From Ruania halotolerans (GTDB lineage Bacteria > Actinomycetota > Actinomycetes > Actinomycetales > Beutenbergiaceae), in NCBI RefSeq assembly GCF_021049285.1, contig NZ_CP088017.1, positions 62,001 through 126,000 of the forward strand: 64,000 nt of DNA, given 5' to 3'. The notes under the pieces are model-generated. The model searched no databases and was not told where the DNA came from. It saw nothing but the letters and a program-made list of their open reading frames with translations. This document shows, piece after piece, positions 1-7,434 of the stretch. Both the position numbers and the translations under genes were made by a program. Each line of letters opens with the position of its first letter. Within the stretch, counting starts at the first letter, position 1.

Positions 1-12
1 CCTCGTCCGGTC

Positions 13-1506
13 CTAGAACCGCCGCTGTCGAGCAGCTAGAACATTGTCGCGCCACGCGCTGGCGGCGACCTCCGCTCGCTGCCAGTCACTGCCGAACATG
101 CCACCAAGCAGGGGCCACCAGCGCTCGCGCTGTCCTTGCACATCGCGGACTGTCTCCGGCGCGAGACCAGCGTTCTCGTCGAGGTAGCGCTCGGCGTGCC
201 CGATGCGACCGATCCAGTGCGAGCGCCCACGTCGGTACTCCGGGGCGGTATCGCTGTTTGCTGCGAAATCCAGTTCGGACATAGCCAGGAAGCCCTCCGT
301 CTGGTTGAAGAGCTGTTCGTACTCCTGCTCGTCGAGCACGAACGGTTCTGCCAACTGACGAAGTACGCGGAACAAGTGCTCGGATACGGGTGTGTAGAAC
401 TTGCCTGCGCCCTTCTCATATTCAGCGAGGCGTTCCTCGATGGTCCCGCCGCTGATACCAACACGCGCCAGGACTGACGCGGCCACGTCGGCTTCCCGGA
501 ACGGCTGCCACGGGCTGGTCGCAGCGGTCAACGCAAACGAGTGCCCGTTGATGTCCACCCGTGGGTCGAGCGTGAACGCGCGCACCATGCGACCGTTTCG
601 TCGCGCTACCGCGCCCATGACTCCCGCGTATATGACCGGCAACAGCACGTACTCTCGCAGGTGGATCAGTGCGGTGAAGCCACCTTGCACCTCATTAGTG
701 ACCGCCGCGATGCGTGACATTGCGCGGGCGGCAAGGACCGCGTGGTCTTCGGCACCCCAAGCGCCGAGCGTGATCGCAGCATGGACGAGCGGCCCGACAA
801 GTTGTTCGTACTCCTGGGCGCGCTCGACCATGGTCACCACACTGGGGCCCGCGCCTCCACCCAACGGGAAACGCTCCTGGTCTTTGAGCGCTTCGATAAC
901 CGTCTTCACTTCGCCGAGGAACAGATCCTCGGTCGCCATCATCTTGGAGGGGTCGGTAATACCCAGCTTGAGTGCTTCGGCGAGGCGTGGACCGCGATCG
1001 GCATCGTTCGCCGTCGCAATGGCGGCTGCGATCGTCGCTGCCGAGGTGGTAGACGTGCCGAAGATGCCCATGATGGCAGCGACCAATCGAGCAAGATTGG
1101 CTTCGCGGTTCGGACCGAAAATGTCGATGCGCTGGAGGCTGTTGAGCGTCCGACCACCACCGAGGTCGTAGTTCGGAAGGTCGCAGTCGTCCAGTCGAAC
1201 CGGAAGAAGCCAAACGTGGCCGAGTGGCCGGAGTCGAAACTGGTCGACCGCCAGCGCCAGCTCCTCGTTCATGAAGGTCTTAGTCTTGGAGACGCTAATC
1301 GTGGAGAAGCAGGCGATGAACGCCAGCGAGCCATCCTCGATCGCCGAGCGGATCTTCTCCTTCCAGTCCTCGCCGGGCCACAGATTCTCTGTGTCCTTCC
1401 ACACCGGAATCCCTGCCGCACTCAGCACCGACGCCAACGTCTCGACAGCCTCGGCGTTCTCGTGAACGTAGGAGAGGAACGCATGCTGCACGGGACTATC
1501 GACCAT
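13..1506 (-). CDS. TIR-domain protein, possible NAD-consuming defence effector
   Basis: The 497-aa product opens with a TIR domain (about residues 5-150): the FLSYVHENAE strand-1 motif, a VWKD box, and a FMNEEL helix whose Glu81 or Glu82 is in the place expected for the catalytic glutamate of TIR NADases. Residues 150-497 are mostly helical and match nothing I recognise; they could be a sensor or oligomerisation region. There is no signal peptide or membrane segment. TIR proteins of this architecture are known bacterial defence effectors or signalling enzymes; NADase activity here is inference. The gene is transcribed leftward, away from the 45-aa gene, and a restriction-like nuclease lies 6 kb away. 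The ATG start at 1506 has only a weak upstream GGTGG. Confidence 0.8.
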   Translation of the reverse strand: MVDSPVQHAFLSYVHENAEAVETLASVLSAAGIPVWKDTENLWPGEDWKEKIRSAIEDGSLAFIACFSTISVSKTKTFMNEELALAVDQFRLRPLGHVWLLPVRLDDCDLPNYDLGGGRTLNSLQRIDIFGPNREANLARLVAAIMGIFGTSTTSAATIAAAIATANDADRGPRLAEALKLGITDPSKMMATEDLFLGEVKTVIEALKDQERFPLGGGAGPSVVTMVERAQEYEQLVGPLVHAAITLGAWGAEDHAVLAARAMSRIAAVTNEVQGGFTALIHLREYVLLPVIYAGVMGAVARRNGRMVRAFTLDPRVDINGHSFALTAATSPWQPFREADVAASVLARVGISGGTIEERLAEYEKGAGKFYTPVSEHLFRVLRQLAEPFVLDEQEYEQLFNQTEGFLAMSELDFAANSDTAPEYRRGRSHWIGRIGHAERYLDENAGLAPETVRDVQGQRERWWPLLGGMFGSDWQRAEVAASAWRDNVLAARQRRF

Positions 1507-1678
1507 GCCACCAGGGTAGGGCTGACCACCGACGAAACGACGCGAGACATCGACACCCCGACGCCCGCGAAGCGCCGCCTGCGACCAACGAGCTCACCGG
1601 CCGTCCCGGGCTGCGACTGCGTCACTCCGCCGCGACTGGTCGGCGATGAGTTGCTCCAACCGAAGTGTCGGCGGTGGC

Positions 1679-1687
1679 TGGTATAAT
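1679..1687 (+). promoter_or_regulatory. Extended -10 promoter element
   Basis: The sequence TGG-TATAAT is a perfect -10 hexamer preceded by a TG dinucleotide. I find no good -35 at 16-18 bp, which is typical of extended -10 promoters. Transcription would start near 1694 and run into the hairpins and the 45-aa gene. A perfect TATAAT is rare in DNA this GC-rich. Confidence 0.5.
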
Positions 1688-1688
1688 C

Positions 1689-1775
1689 GACGCAGCCTCG
1701 TTGGTTGAGGTGCGTCAGTGCTGGAGGGTTCGACTCCCTTCAGTTCGTAGCGGGAGTGCTAGCAGTTCTACTGCT
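1689..1775 (+). ncRNA. Tandem-hairpin leader, one arm resembling a tRNA T-arm
   Basis: Three stem-loops follow each other. The first (1689-1716) pairs GACGCA with TGCGTC and CCTC with GAGG around a 7-nt loop. The second (1722-1742) pairs TGGAGGG with CCCTTCA around loop TTCGACT, which looks like a tRNA T-arm. The third (1761-1775) pairs AGCAG with CTGCT. No complete tRNA cloverleaf can be drawn. If the extended -10 is real, transcription starts inside the first stem, so promoter and full first hairpin cannot both act in one transcript. It may be a leader of the 45-aa gene, a small RNA, or a tRNA-derived scar. Confidence 0.35.
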
Positions 1776-1830
1776 CTCAGCGGTCCGTCTTCTATCCGAG
1801 CGTCCATGGCGTTCAAGGAAGGAGCGACCG

Positions 1831-1968
1831 ATGAACAGAGGCAAGCACAGCAAGACAACCAGCGACAACTACCGTGAAGTTCAGACCCAGCGTCACTACA
1901 TGCAGTACGCACTAGAGACCGTATGGACGGCCGTAGCGGGAGCAGCAGGCGGGCACTGGCTCTCCTGA
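1831..1968 (+). CDS. 45-aa small protein of unknown function
   Basis: The product starts MNRGKHSKTT and ends GAAGGHWLS. The N-terminal half is basic and polar, while the C-terminal 20 residues are mildly hydrophobic (ALETVWTAVAG). The strong ribosome binding site AAGGAAGGAG lies 7 nt before the ATG, which is why this start is preferred over upstream in-frame codons. With the extended -10 promoter and the structured leader this looks like a real, tightly controlled small gene. I do not recognise the family. A role as toxin, antitoxin, or partner of the divergent TIR gene is possible but unsupported. Confidence 0.5.
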   Translation: MNRGKHSKTTSDNYREVQTQRHYMQYALETVWTAVAGAAGGHWLS

Positions 1969-2241
1969 ACCAATGAGGCAAACGCGCCGCAGCCACTCGA
2001 GTTGCGAGTACATCAATCCGCCGCGTCGAGGCGCCCAGGACGACTCGGCGTTTCTGCGCTCGAAGCGTGGCGTCGCATCAGCCGTGGATCTCGTCGCGAA
2101 TGGGCGGACAGCGCCGACGCCCTGAAGGACGGGTCCCTTAATGGCAGTCGCGCCACTATCGTTTGTGGCTCACACGACGGTGAGTAGTAGCCGCCAGCGG
2201 CGTCCTCTACGTCCCTGCAAACGACCTGCTGAAAGTTGCCG
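1969..2241. other. Intergenic region without a recognised gene
   Basis: About 270 bp separate the 45-aa gene from the next coding region. A 61-codon open frame at 2002-2187 has no recognisable ribosome binding site and a biased, shadow-like composition. No strong hairpin or promoter was seen. Confidence 0.4.
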
Positions 2242-3048
2242 ATGGCTGAGATCCCCGAAGAAGTCCTTGCCGGCTATCTAGGAACCCTGCACGCGTTCGT
2301 GCGCCGAGCCCGGCGCATCGAAGCGCACTCGCTGCAGGCCGACCGCGACCAGTTCATCAAGTGGGTGCATGGCTCGGCACAGCTGACGCTCGGGAACGGC
2401 GCTGGCGAGATGCACTACGACGTGCCGCCCGAGGAGGCATTCGAGTCGCTTGCAGCCCGCGTCCGACCCCTCCTGCTTGAACAGGACGGCATCCACTTCT
2501 CCCGAATCCTCGCCGCCATTGGCGCCTTCGGTCGAGGCGACGAAGGTGTCATGCGAACCCGGCAAGTCTTGAACAAGGCGTGGCAACGCATCACCGGGGC
2601 AAGCATCGTCGGCTTCGCTATCAGCGAGCCCGTCGACGGCGCGCCGCTGATCAACGACGTCGATCTGGCCCACGGCTGGTTGTACGGCGACCTTGTACAC
2701 GCCGCCCCGGACGTACCGGAAGGCGTCTTGAGCGCCACGCTGAACCAGCGCTACTTAGCCGCCGTCCTCATCTACGGCCAGGCGGCACTGGCTGCCGTCG
2801 CGACCCTGAACGTGGTCCGGATGCTCGTCGCGAAGGGCCTGCTCACCCTGGATGCGGATGCGGAAGCCAGCCCGGTTGTCGTCTCAATGCCGATGACGCT
2901 TCCAGTGGTGGCCGCCCGGCTCACGCCGACTGACCAACTCACCGGACTCGGGGCGGCGTCGCCCAGCGCGACGACCACGCCGCCGGCCCCTGCAGTGCCG
3001 CGCGGGGCCAATGACCACGGCGGAATTGGACCGGGCGACTCGACCTGA
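2242..3048 (+). CDS. Uncharacterised 268-aa protein
   Basis: I do not recognise the family. The protein (MAEIPEEVLAGY...) appears soluble and mainly helical, with an Arg-rich N-terminal helix, a central segment containing the phrase WQRITGASIVGF, a helical segment near residues 170-190 rich in Ala and Leu, and a Pro/Thr/Ala-rich disordered tail over the last 50 residues. The ATG at 2242 is preferred to TTG at 2236 because GAAAG stands 6 nt before it. In the roughly 130 bp after the stop, a shifted frame reads LKIYKRVAQGWLALN, which looks protein-like and could mean the gene was once longer and is now frameshifted. It lies alone in the accessory region. Confidence 0.55.
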   Translation: MAEIPEEVLAGYLGTLHAFVRRARRIEAHSLQADRDQFIKWVHGSAQLTLGNGAGEMHYDVPPEEAFESLAARVRPLLLEQDGIHFSRILAAIGAFGRGDEGVMRTRQVLNKAWQRITGASIVGFAISEPVDGAPLINDVDLAHGWLYGDLVHAAPDVPEGVLSATLNQRYLAAVLIYGQAALAAVATLNVVRMLVAKGLLTLDADAEASPVVVSMPMTLPVVAARLTPTDQLTGLGAASPSATTTPPAPAVPRGANDHGGIGPGDST

Positions 3049-3283
3049 AGATCTACAAGCGCGTCGCCCAGGGTTGGCTGGCACTGAACATCGTCAGTTG
3101 TCCAGGTAACCGCCCGTTCCAGCACCCGGGCGTGGTCGACGTCGACGCCAACCATGACGACCTCGCTACACACCCTGACGGGCCGCGATGAGTGCGTCAT
3201 ACCGCCGCGATCGACGCGGGCACTCCACCGGGGCGGGAGCCCACGACGAGTTTGTCGGCAACTGCTCCCGGTTGGGGATCGGT

Positions 3284-3805
3284 TTACGATCGCTCCTTGA
3301 GCCGAACGAGACCGGCCGGGGTGGGCTCGAAGCCGCATGACTCGATATAGAACGGTGTGAGGTCGGGCCCGAAGTCGACGAACAGCCACTCGCAGCCGGC
3401 GGCGCGCGACTCCTGTACCGCTCGGGCAACGACCGCTGTGCCGAGCCCTCGATGTTGATGGGAGGGGCGCGTCTTGGTATCGATAAGGAACGCATGGTCG
3501 CCGCCGTCCCAAGCCACGTTGACGAAGCCCACGAGTTGGCCGGCCGGGCTCCGGGCAGTTACCCATCCCAGTGAGTGTTCGCGGAGGCGGTCCCACCAGC
3601 CCGGAAGTGGCGACCCGCCGTGCGACTCGGTCAACTCAACGAGTTCGGCGTCGGACACGGTGGATCGCCAACTGATCTGTGCGTCGTCGTCGGCCATCAG
3701 CCAAGGTTGGACCACGGCGCCGCAGCCCGCAACGGCATCTGCAAAACGGCGAGGAACAAGCAACGCCGCGCCCTGAAACAGCAACTCCGCAAGCTCACCG
3801 CTCAC
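3284..3805 (-). CDS. GNAT family N-acetyltransferase
   Basis: The 173-aa product has the core of a GCN5-related acetyltransferase, which transfers acetyl from acetyl-CoA to an amine. Visible parts are a central strand GFVNVAWDGGDHAFLIDTKTRP, shortened here to its key features, and the acetyl-CoA loop Q-H-R-G-L-G followed by helix TAVVARAVQES near residues 117-131, and the terminal motif with FYxxxGF. GTG at 3805 with GGGAAG 9 nt upstream gives the full length; an internal ATG at residue 37 is an alternative and would still keep the whole domain. The substrate cannot be told. It stands between unrelated genes. Confidence 0.75.
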   Translation of the reverse strand: MSGELAELLFQGAALLVPRRFADAVAGCGAVVQPWLMADDDAQISWRSTVSDAELVELTESHGGSPLPGWWDRLREHSLGWVTARSPAGQLVGFVNVAWDGGDHAFLIDTKTRPSHQHRGLGTAVVARAVQESRAAGCEWLFVDFGPDLTPFYIESCGFEPTPAGLVRLKERS

Positions 3806-4034
3806 GCCGGCTCACTTCCCGAAGACACCCGCCACCGACCAGAGATCGCGCGGGCACCGGAGAGCGCCTGACTCAACAACGCCAGCTCCAGCGCGACATG
3901 GATTGAGGACCCTTGTAAGGACTTAGGTCGCCTTCGTCGGGTCCAGGGTGGCTGAGTCCACGGAGTGGAAGGATGGGTGCAGCTCGGCATCGAGGGGGAT
4001 GCTCGCTCCAACCCGTCTCAGGAAGGAAACATGC

Positions 4035-4686
4035 ATGATCTCGTTGTCCGCCGCAGCCGGCATCGCTCTCGTCGAGCTTGGGCTCGCCCTCACCCCCGGG
4101 CCGAACATGATGTACCTGGTCTCTCGCAGCATCAGTCAGGGATGGCGTGCGGGGATGATGTCACTGTCAGGGACGGCGGTCGGCTTCGTCGTGTACATGG
4201 TGATGGCAAACCTCGGACTAGCGGCAGTGTTCCTCGTTGTCCCATGGCTGTTCATCGCGCTGAAAATCGCGGGTGCCATCTACCTCCTCTGGCTCGCGTA
4301 CAAGACGCTTCGCCCGGGGGGGGGGGAAATCGCTGTTCGAGACCAGCGAACTCCCGCGCGACTCGTTCGGCAAACTCTTCCGCATGGGGCTCCTGACGAA
4401 TCTGCTCAACCCCAAGGTCGCGATCCTCTACCTCGCGCTCATCCCGCAGTTCATCGACCCCTCCGCCGGCAGCATCGTCGCACAAGGATTCCAGCTCGGG
4501 GCGATCCAGATCCTCGTCGGCGTCGCGGTCAACGGTGCGATCATCGTCGCCGCAGGTTGGGTCGCCACCTTCCTACAGCGCAAGCCTGCATGGATGCGAT
4601 GGCAGAAATGGGTCACCGGCACACTCCTCGGTGCGATCGGCGTGAAGCTCGCGATTGATGCCCCTGCCCCCGCTGTCGCCCCGTAG
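4035..4686 (+). pseudogene. LysE/RhtB-type amino-acid exporter, frameshifted at a G-run
   Basis: The first frame begins MISLSAAAGIALVELGLALT with the signature GPNMMYLVSRS and two to three membrane helices, as in LysE/RhtB exporters that pump amino acids or homoserine lactones out of the cell. At 4316-4326 there are 11 consecutive G residues. The downstream sequence resumes in another frame (GKLFRMGLLTNLLNPKVAIL) and carries the rest of the family, ending at 4686. Joined, the halves make a normal length of about 210 aa. The GGAAGGAA ribosome binding site before ATG 4035 is intact. This is a broken gene, a phase-variable gene, or a sequencing error in a homopolymer; the sequence alone cannot decide. 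Confidence 0.8.
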
Positions 4687-4932
4687 CGGCCGCCACTTCG
4701 CCCGTCGTATGGCGGATGAGCGTCCACCTGCCGGAACATCCACATTCGGGGCTCCCATCCCAGGACCTTTAGCACCGAGAAAAGAACGCCATCTACAATT
4801 GCGATTCACAGCAGGCGGTGACCGAGTCGACCACGAGGCTGCGAGGCGTCCCGGTGAGGGATCGGCTTCCGGGACGATGGGAGTGCTGCACTAACGGGCG
4901 ACAGTGGCTAGTCCCGTTCGTGCAGGAGACCA

Positions 4933-5472
4933 TTAGGTGTCTCGCGAATCCTCGAGGTCCGTTAGTACGAGGTACTCCTTGTACTTCGGCGGACAGAGTG
5001 CGTCTGCGACCGCGTCACATTGGGTGTCCGCAGCGGAACTCACCTCGCCCCGCTCGACATCAATGTCAACGCTCCAGCAGAGAACGGCCCAATGCAGCGC
5101 GCCCCTCACGCCGTCGACTGTCCCAGATCGAGCGGATGCCAGTTCGATGCGAGTTCGCTCACCGACCTGCTCGATCGAAGCGAGCCACGTACTGTCGCTA
5201 CTCCTGGCCGTCGCCAGGTGTTCGTCGTCAGCGTTTGCGTAGTCGACCTCGACACAGTCGCCGAGAGCGGCCGTCAAGTCACCTGCAGCCGGGAGCGCAC
5301 GAACTTGCGCGCGCAGGCAATCGAGTATCTCGAAGTACTCCTCGGAAAGAGAGTCGACCGCTAGCTGCCGAGCTACGTCTCGATTCGACGGTCCGCAGGC
5401 GGAAACGCTCGCAGCAACTAGTCCGACGCTAGTAGCCAATGCTAAGCAGCGTCTCGTCAAGTACCTTGGCAT
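4933..5472 (-). CDS. Small secreted lipoprotein
   Basis: From the ATG at 5472 the 179-aa product has a basic N-terminus (MPRYLTRR), a hydrophobic stretch and the lipobox VSAC, so it should be exported, lipidated and tethered to the outer face of the membrane. The mature part carries several Cys residues (DCLRAQ, DCVEVD, LCWSVD, TQCDA, LCPPK), which may form disulfides. I do not recognise a domain. A longer in-frame start at 5601 is rejected because it would bury the signal peptide. The next gene upstream on the same strand is also a lipoprotein. Confidence 0.65.
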   Translation of the reverse strand: MPRYLTRRCLALATSVGLVAASVSACGPSNRDVARQLAVDSLSEEYFEILDCLRAQVRALPAAGDLTAALGDCVEVDYANADDEHLATARSSDSTWLASIEQVGERTRIELASARSGTVDGVRGALHWAVLCWSVDIDVERGEVSSAADTQCDAVADALCPPKYKEYLVLTDLEDSRDT

Positions 5473-5650
5473 AAAGACTCGTTCCCAACTGGTTCGGGTG
5501 CATGGAGGTTGCTGAGACAAATTGATCGTCTCCATGGGTTGCAGCAAGGCATAGTGAATTGATTCCTGGTTGCGCGTCGCACGCGCCAGGGTCTGCTGCA
5601 CGGATAGGTGACGTTAGTGGTTAGTCACGCAGCCAGGTCGGCTGTCGTGG

Positions 5651-6361
5651 TCACTCGAATCGGATGTCGATCACCACCCGGGAGGGGTCAACGCTGCTGC
5701 TCAGGCAGTACTCAACGTCGGTGCTGCTCAGGCCGAGGTACAGCGAGCCGCCGCCTTCGAATCCGGTGAAAGCACCAGTCATGGCGACATCCTCCACTAC
5801 GCCGCCGCGCGGCAGCGCCACATCGGGCGCCGGCTCATCGAGTAGTGGCGACGCGCCCGGAATGCTGACCTGAAGCAGAAACTCCCCATCCATGGGAATC
5901 ACCGGACTGGGACCCTCGCTGATCGCCTCTTCGACAGCCGACGCCCATAGTTCGATCTCTCCTGAACCGCTCGTTCCCCCATCGCGGTTGAAGTTGAGGA
6001 TCACGCGTTGGCCATCACTGCGGTCCTCGATCAGCACCTCTTGTAGTTCCAACCCGAGGACGTGACCATCGCGGAAGACGGCAGCGTCACTCGTTCCCAG
6101 GCTGAAGAAGCCCGTGGGCATCGTGTCCTCGAGAGCTTCTTGTGTGGGCTCAAGCGGCGGTGATGGGCTCGTCGAGTCGCCAGCGGCGGAAGGACTCGAC
6201 GAACTGGTGGAGGCTGCCGTCGGTGCCGGTGGTTCCGTATCGCCTGGAGCGCAAGCAGCCATGATCGCCGTCAAACTGAAAACATGGACGGCGGCGACGA
6301 AGCGCGCCCAGGCCGGTCGCAACACCGTTTCGGCTTGTCTACGCTGCATTCGGTTCGACAT
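5651..6361 (-). CDS. Lipoprotein with AMIN-like C-terminal domain
   Basis: The 236-aa product has a signal sequence ending in the lipobox MAAC, then a Ser/Pro/Thr-rich linker (about residues 40-75), then a beta-rich domain. The C-terminal part, containing VAMTGAFTGFEGGGSLYLGL and ending RVVIDIRF, resembles the AMIN-like domain of actinobacterial lipoproteins, which is thought to bind cell-wall material. No enzyme motif is seen. The gene lies upstream of the other small lipoprotein gene on the same strand, with a gap of about 180 bp. Function beyond envelope association is unknown. Confidence 0.65.
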   Translation of the reverse strand: MSNRMQRRQAETVLRPAWARFVAAVHVFSLTAIMAACAPGDTEPPAPTAASTSSSSPSAAGDSTSPSPPLEPTQEALEDTMPTGFFSLGTSDAAVFRDGHVLGLELQEVLIEDRSDGQRVILNFNRDGGTSGSGEIELWASAVEEAISEGPSPVIPMDGEFLLQVSIPGASPLLDEPAPDVALPRGGVVEDVAMTGAFTGFEGGGSLYLGLSSTDVEYCLSSSVDPSRVVIDIRFE

Positions 6362-6660
6362 TGCGACGCCCCCCGGGTCAACAATTTCGATGGTAGCAAT
6401 GAGGGCGGTTGATGACTCGCCGTCGCGGATCGCAATCGCCCCGGACTCTCGATGCTGAGGAGCTGACCAGGCACAACGACTTCGTGGCCCTCATGCAAGA
6501 CACGAAGCCTGGGCGACGCCACTCGGCAGGGCCACCCAGTCGCGAAGAAACAGGCCCGTAGGTCGATCCGTGTGCGGGACCAACACACTCGGAGGGGCGA
6601 GCAGGCTTGAATACCGGATGGCCCCCGCTCGCAGCGGGCGAGCGTCTGCCCGACTCGGCG
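6362..6660. other. Intergenic region with one weak small ORF
   Basis: About 300 bp lie between the AMIN-like lipoprotein and the broken DUF6998-like gene. The only candidate is a 49-aa frame on the plus strand at 6412-6561 (MTRRRGSQSP...), with GAGGG some 6 nt before its ATG. I cannot recognise it and give it low weight. No other feature was found. Confidence 0.3.
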
Positions 6661-7170
6661 TTATCCGAGATGTGCTCCGAGAGCGTTTGCCACGGCAGAT
6701 GTCTCGTCGGTTCGATCGACGGAGCCGTCGAAGTCGAGCAGTTGGGTCTTGGTGCTGATCCGGCTGCCGTTGACGTGCTTGCTCCATGAGGATGCCTTCT
6801 GGACCGAGGCGGCGGGTACCTCGACGGCACGTAGGACTTCGTATGTGTGCGCGTCGAGAACTATGAACAGGCACACGTCGAAGTCCCAGGACCGGAACGG
6901 GCTGTAGAAGTGGGAACGGTTGTCACCTGTAGCGATCAGGCGAGCCTTGACCTGAACGAGCCGCCCGTCTGCAGCGCGGACGTCCCAACTCTTCTCGGAC
7001 TACGGGGCGAGCGTGCCACCGTATAGGGTGGCGGCGATCCATTCGGCGAGGTCTCCGGCCGGCGCGTTCCGCGAACGGATCACCTGCCGTCTTACAAGCT
7101 CGGTAAGAATGTCGGCATACAGGCGTAGCAGTTGCAGCGTCGAGTGCGAGCGCAGATTGTGCTCATCCAT
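6661..7170 (-). pseudogene. DUF6998-like gene interrupted by one in-frame amber codon
   Basis: Reading leftward from ATG 7170 (with GGAGGA 8 nt upstream) gives MDEHNLRSHSTLQLLRLY and a helical N-terminal region up to GGTLAP. A TAG stop follows at 7002-7000, and the same frame then continues with SEKSWDVRAADGRLVQVKAR to the stop at 6661. The second half, with a VQVKAR strand and a region ending DETSAVANAL, resembles the DUF6998 family, which has a nuclease-like strand pattern. A single C-to-T change of CAG would explain the stop. Without it the protein would be about 168 aa. Either the gene is dead or, less likely, the stop is read through. Confidence 0.65.
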
Positions 7171-7310
7171 TGCGTGTGTCCTCCGGTCGAGCGGTGGCAA
7201 CCTCCAGCGGGCGGCAGTGTCCGCCCGACCTGGATAGTCGCATGAGCCCTCGGTTCGTCCGGGCGCGGAGGGTGTTTGTGGGGCCCCGCTGACCGATCCC
7301 CGAGCGGGTA

Positions 7311-7343
7311 AGTGAGACCTCGACTGCAGGCCGAGGTCTCACT
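7311..7343. repeat. Perfect 12-bp inverted repeat between divergent genes
   Basis: AGTGAGACCTCG and CGAGGTCTCACT form a perfect inverted repeat with a 9-bp spacer. It lies between the start of the broken DUF6998-like gene and the start of the nuclease gene, so a terminator is unlikely: no gene ends here and no T-run follows. A repressor operator or a recombination scar are possible. Confidence 0.5.
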
Positions 7344-7434
7344 GACCGAGGATAGATGCGAATGGCGCAGCTTGGACGTTCTCGGCAAGCCAGTTTACGT
7401 GACGGTCAGGTGGTGAGGTTGACGTCGTGACAGT

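Noticed and set aside
742-1686. 314-codon plus-strand open frame opposite the TIR gene
   Set aside because: It mirrors a recognisable TIR coding frame, has no family resemblance and is Arg/Gly/Arg-biased, as expected for an antisense frame in GC-rich DNA.
1722-1742. tRNA gene suggested by a T-arm-like hairpin
   Set aside because: No matching acceptor stem, D-arm or anticodon arm can be placed around it.
3735-3905. Possible transposase remnant between the GNAT and LysE genes
   Set aside because: Short basic frames only; no DDE motif, terminal inverted repeats or target duplication seen.
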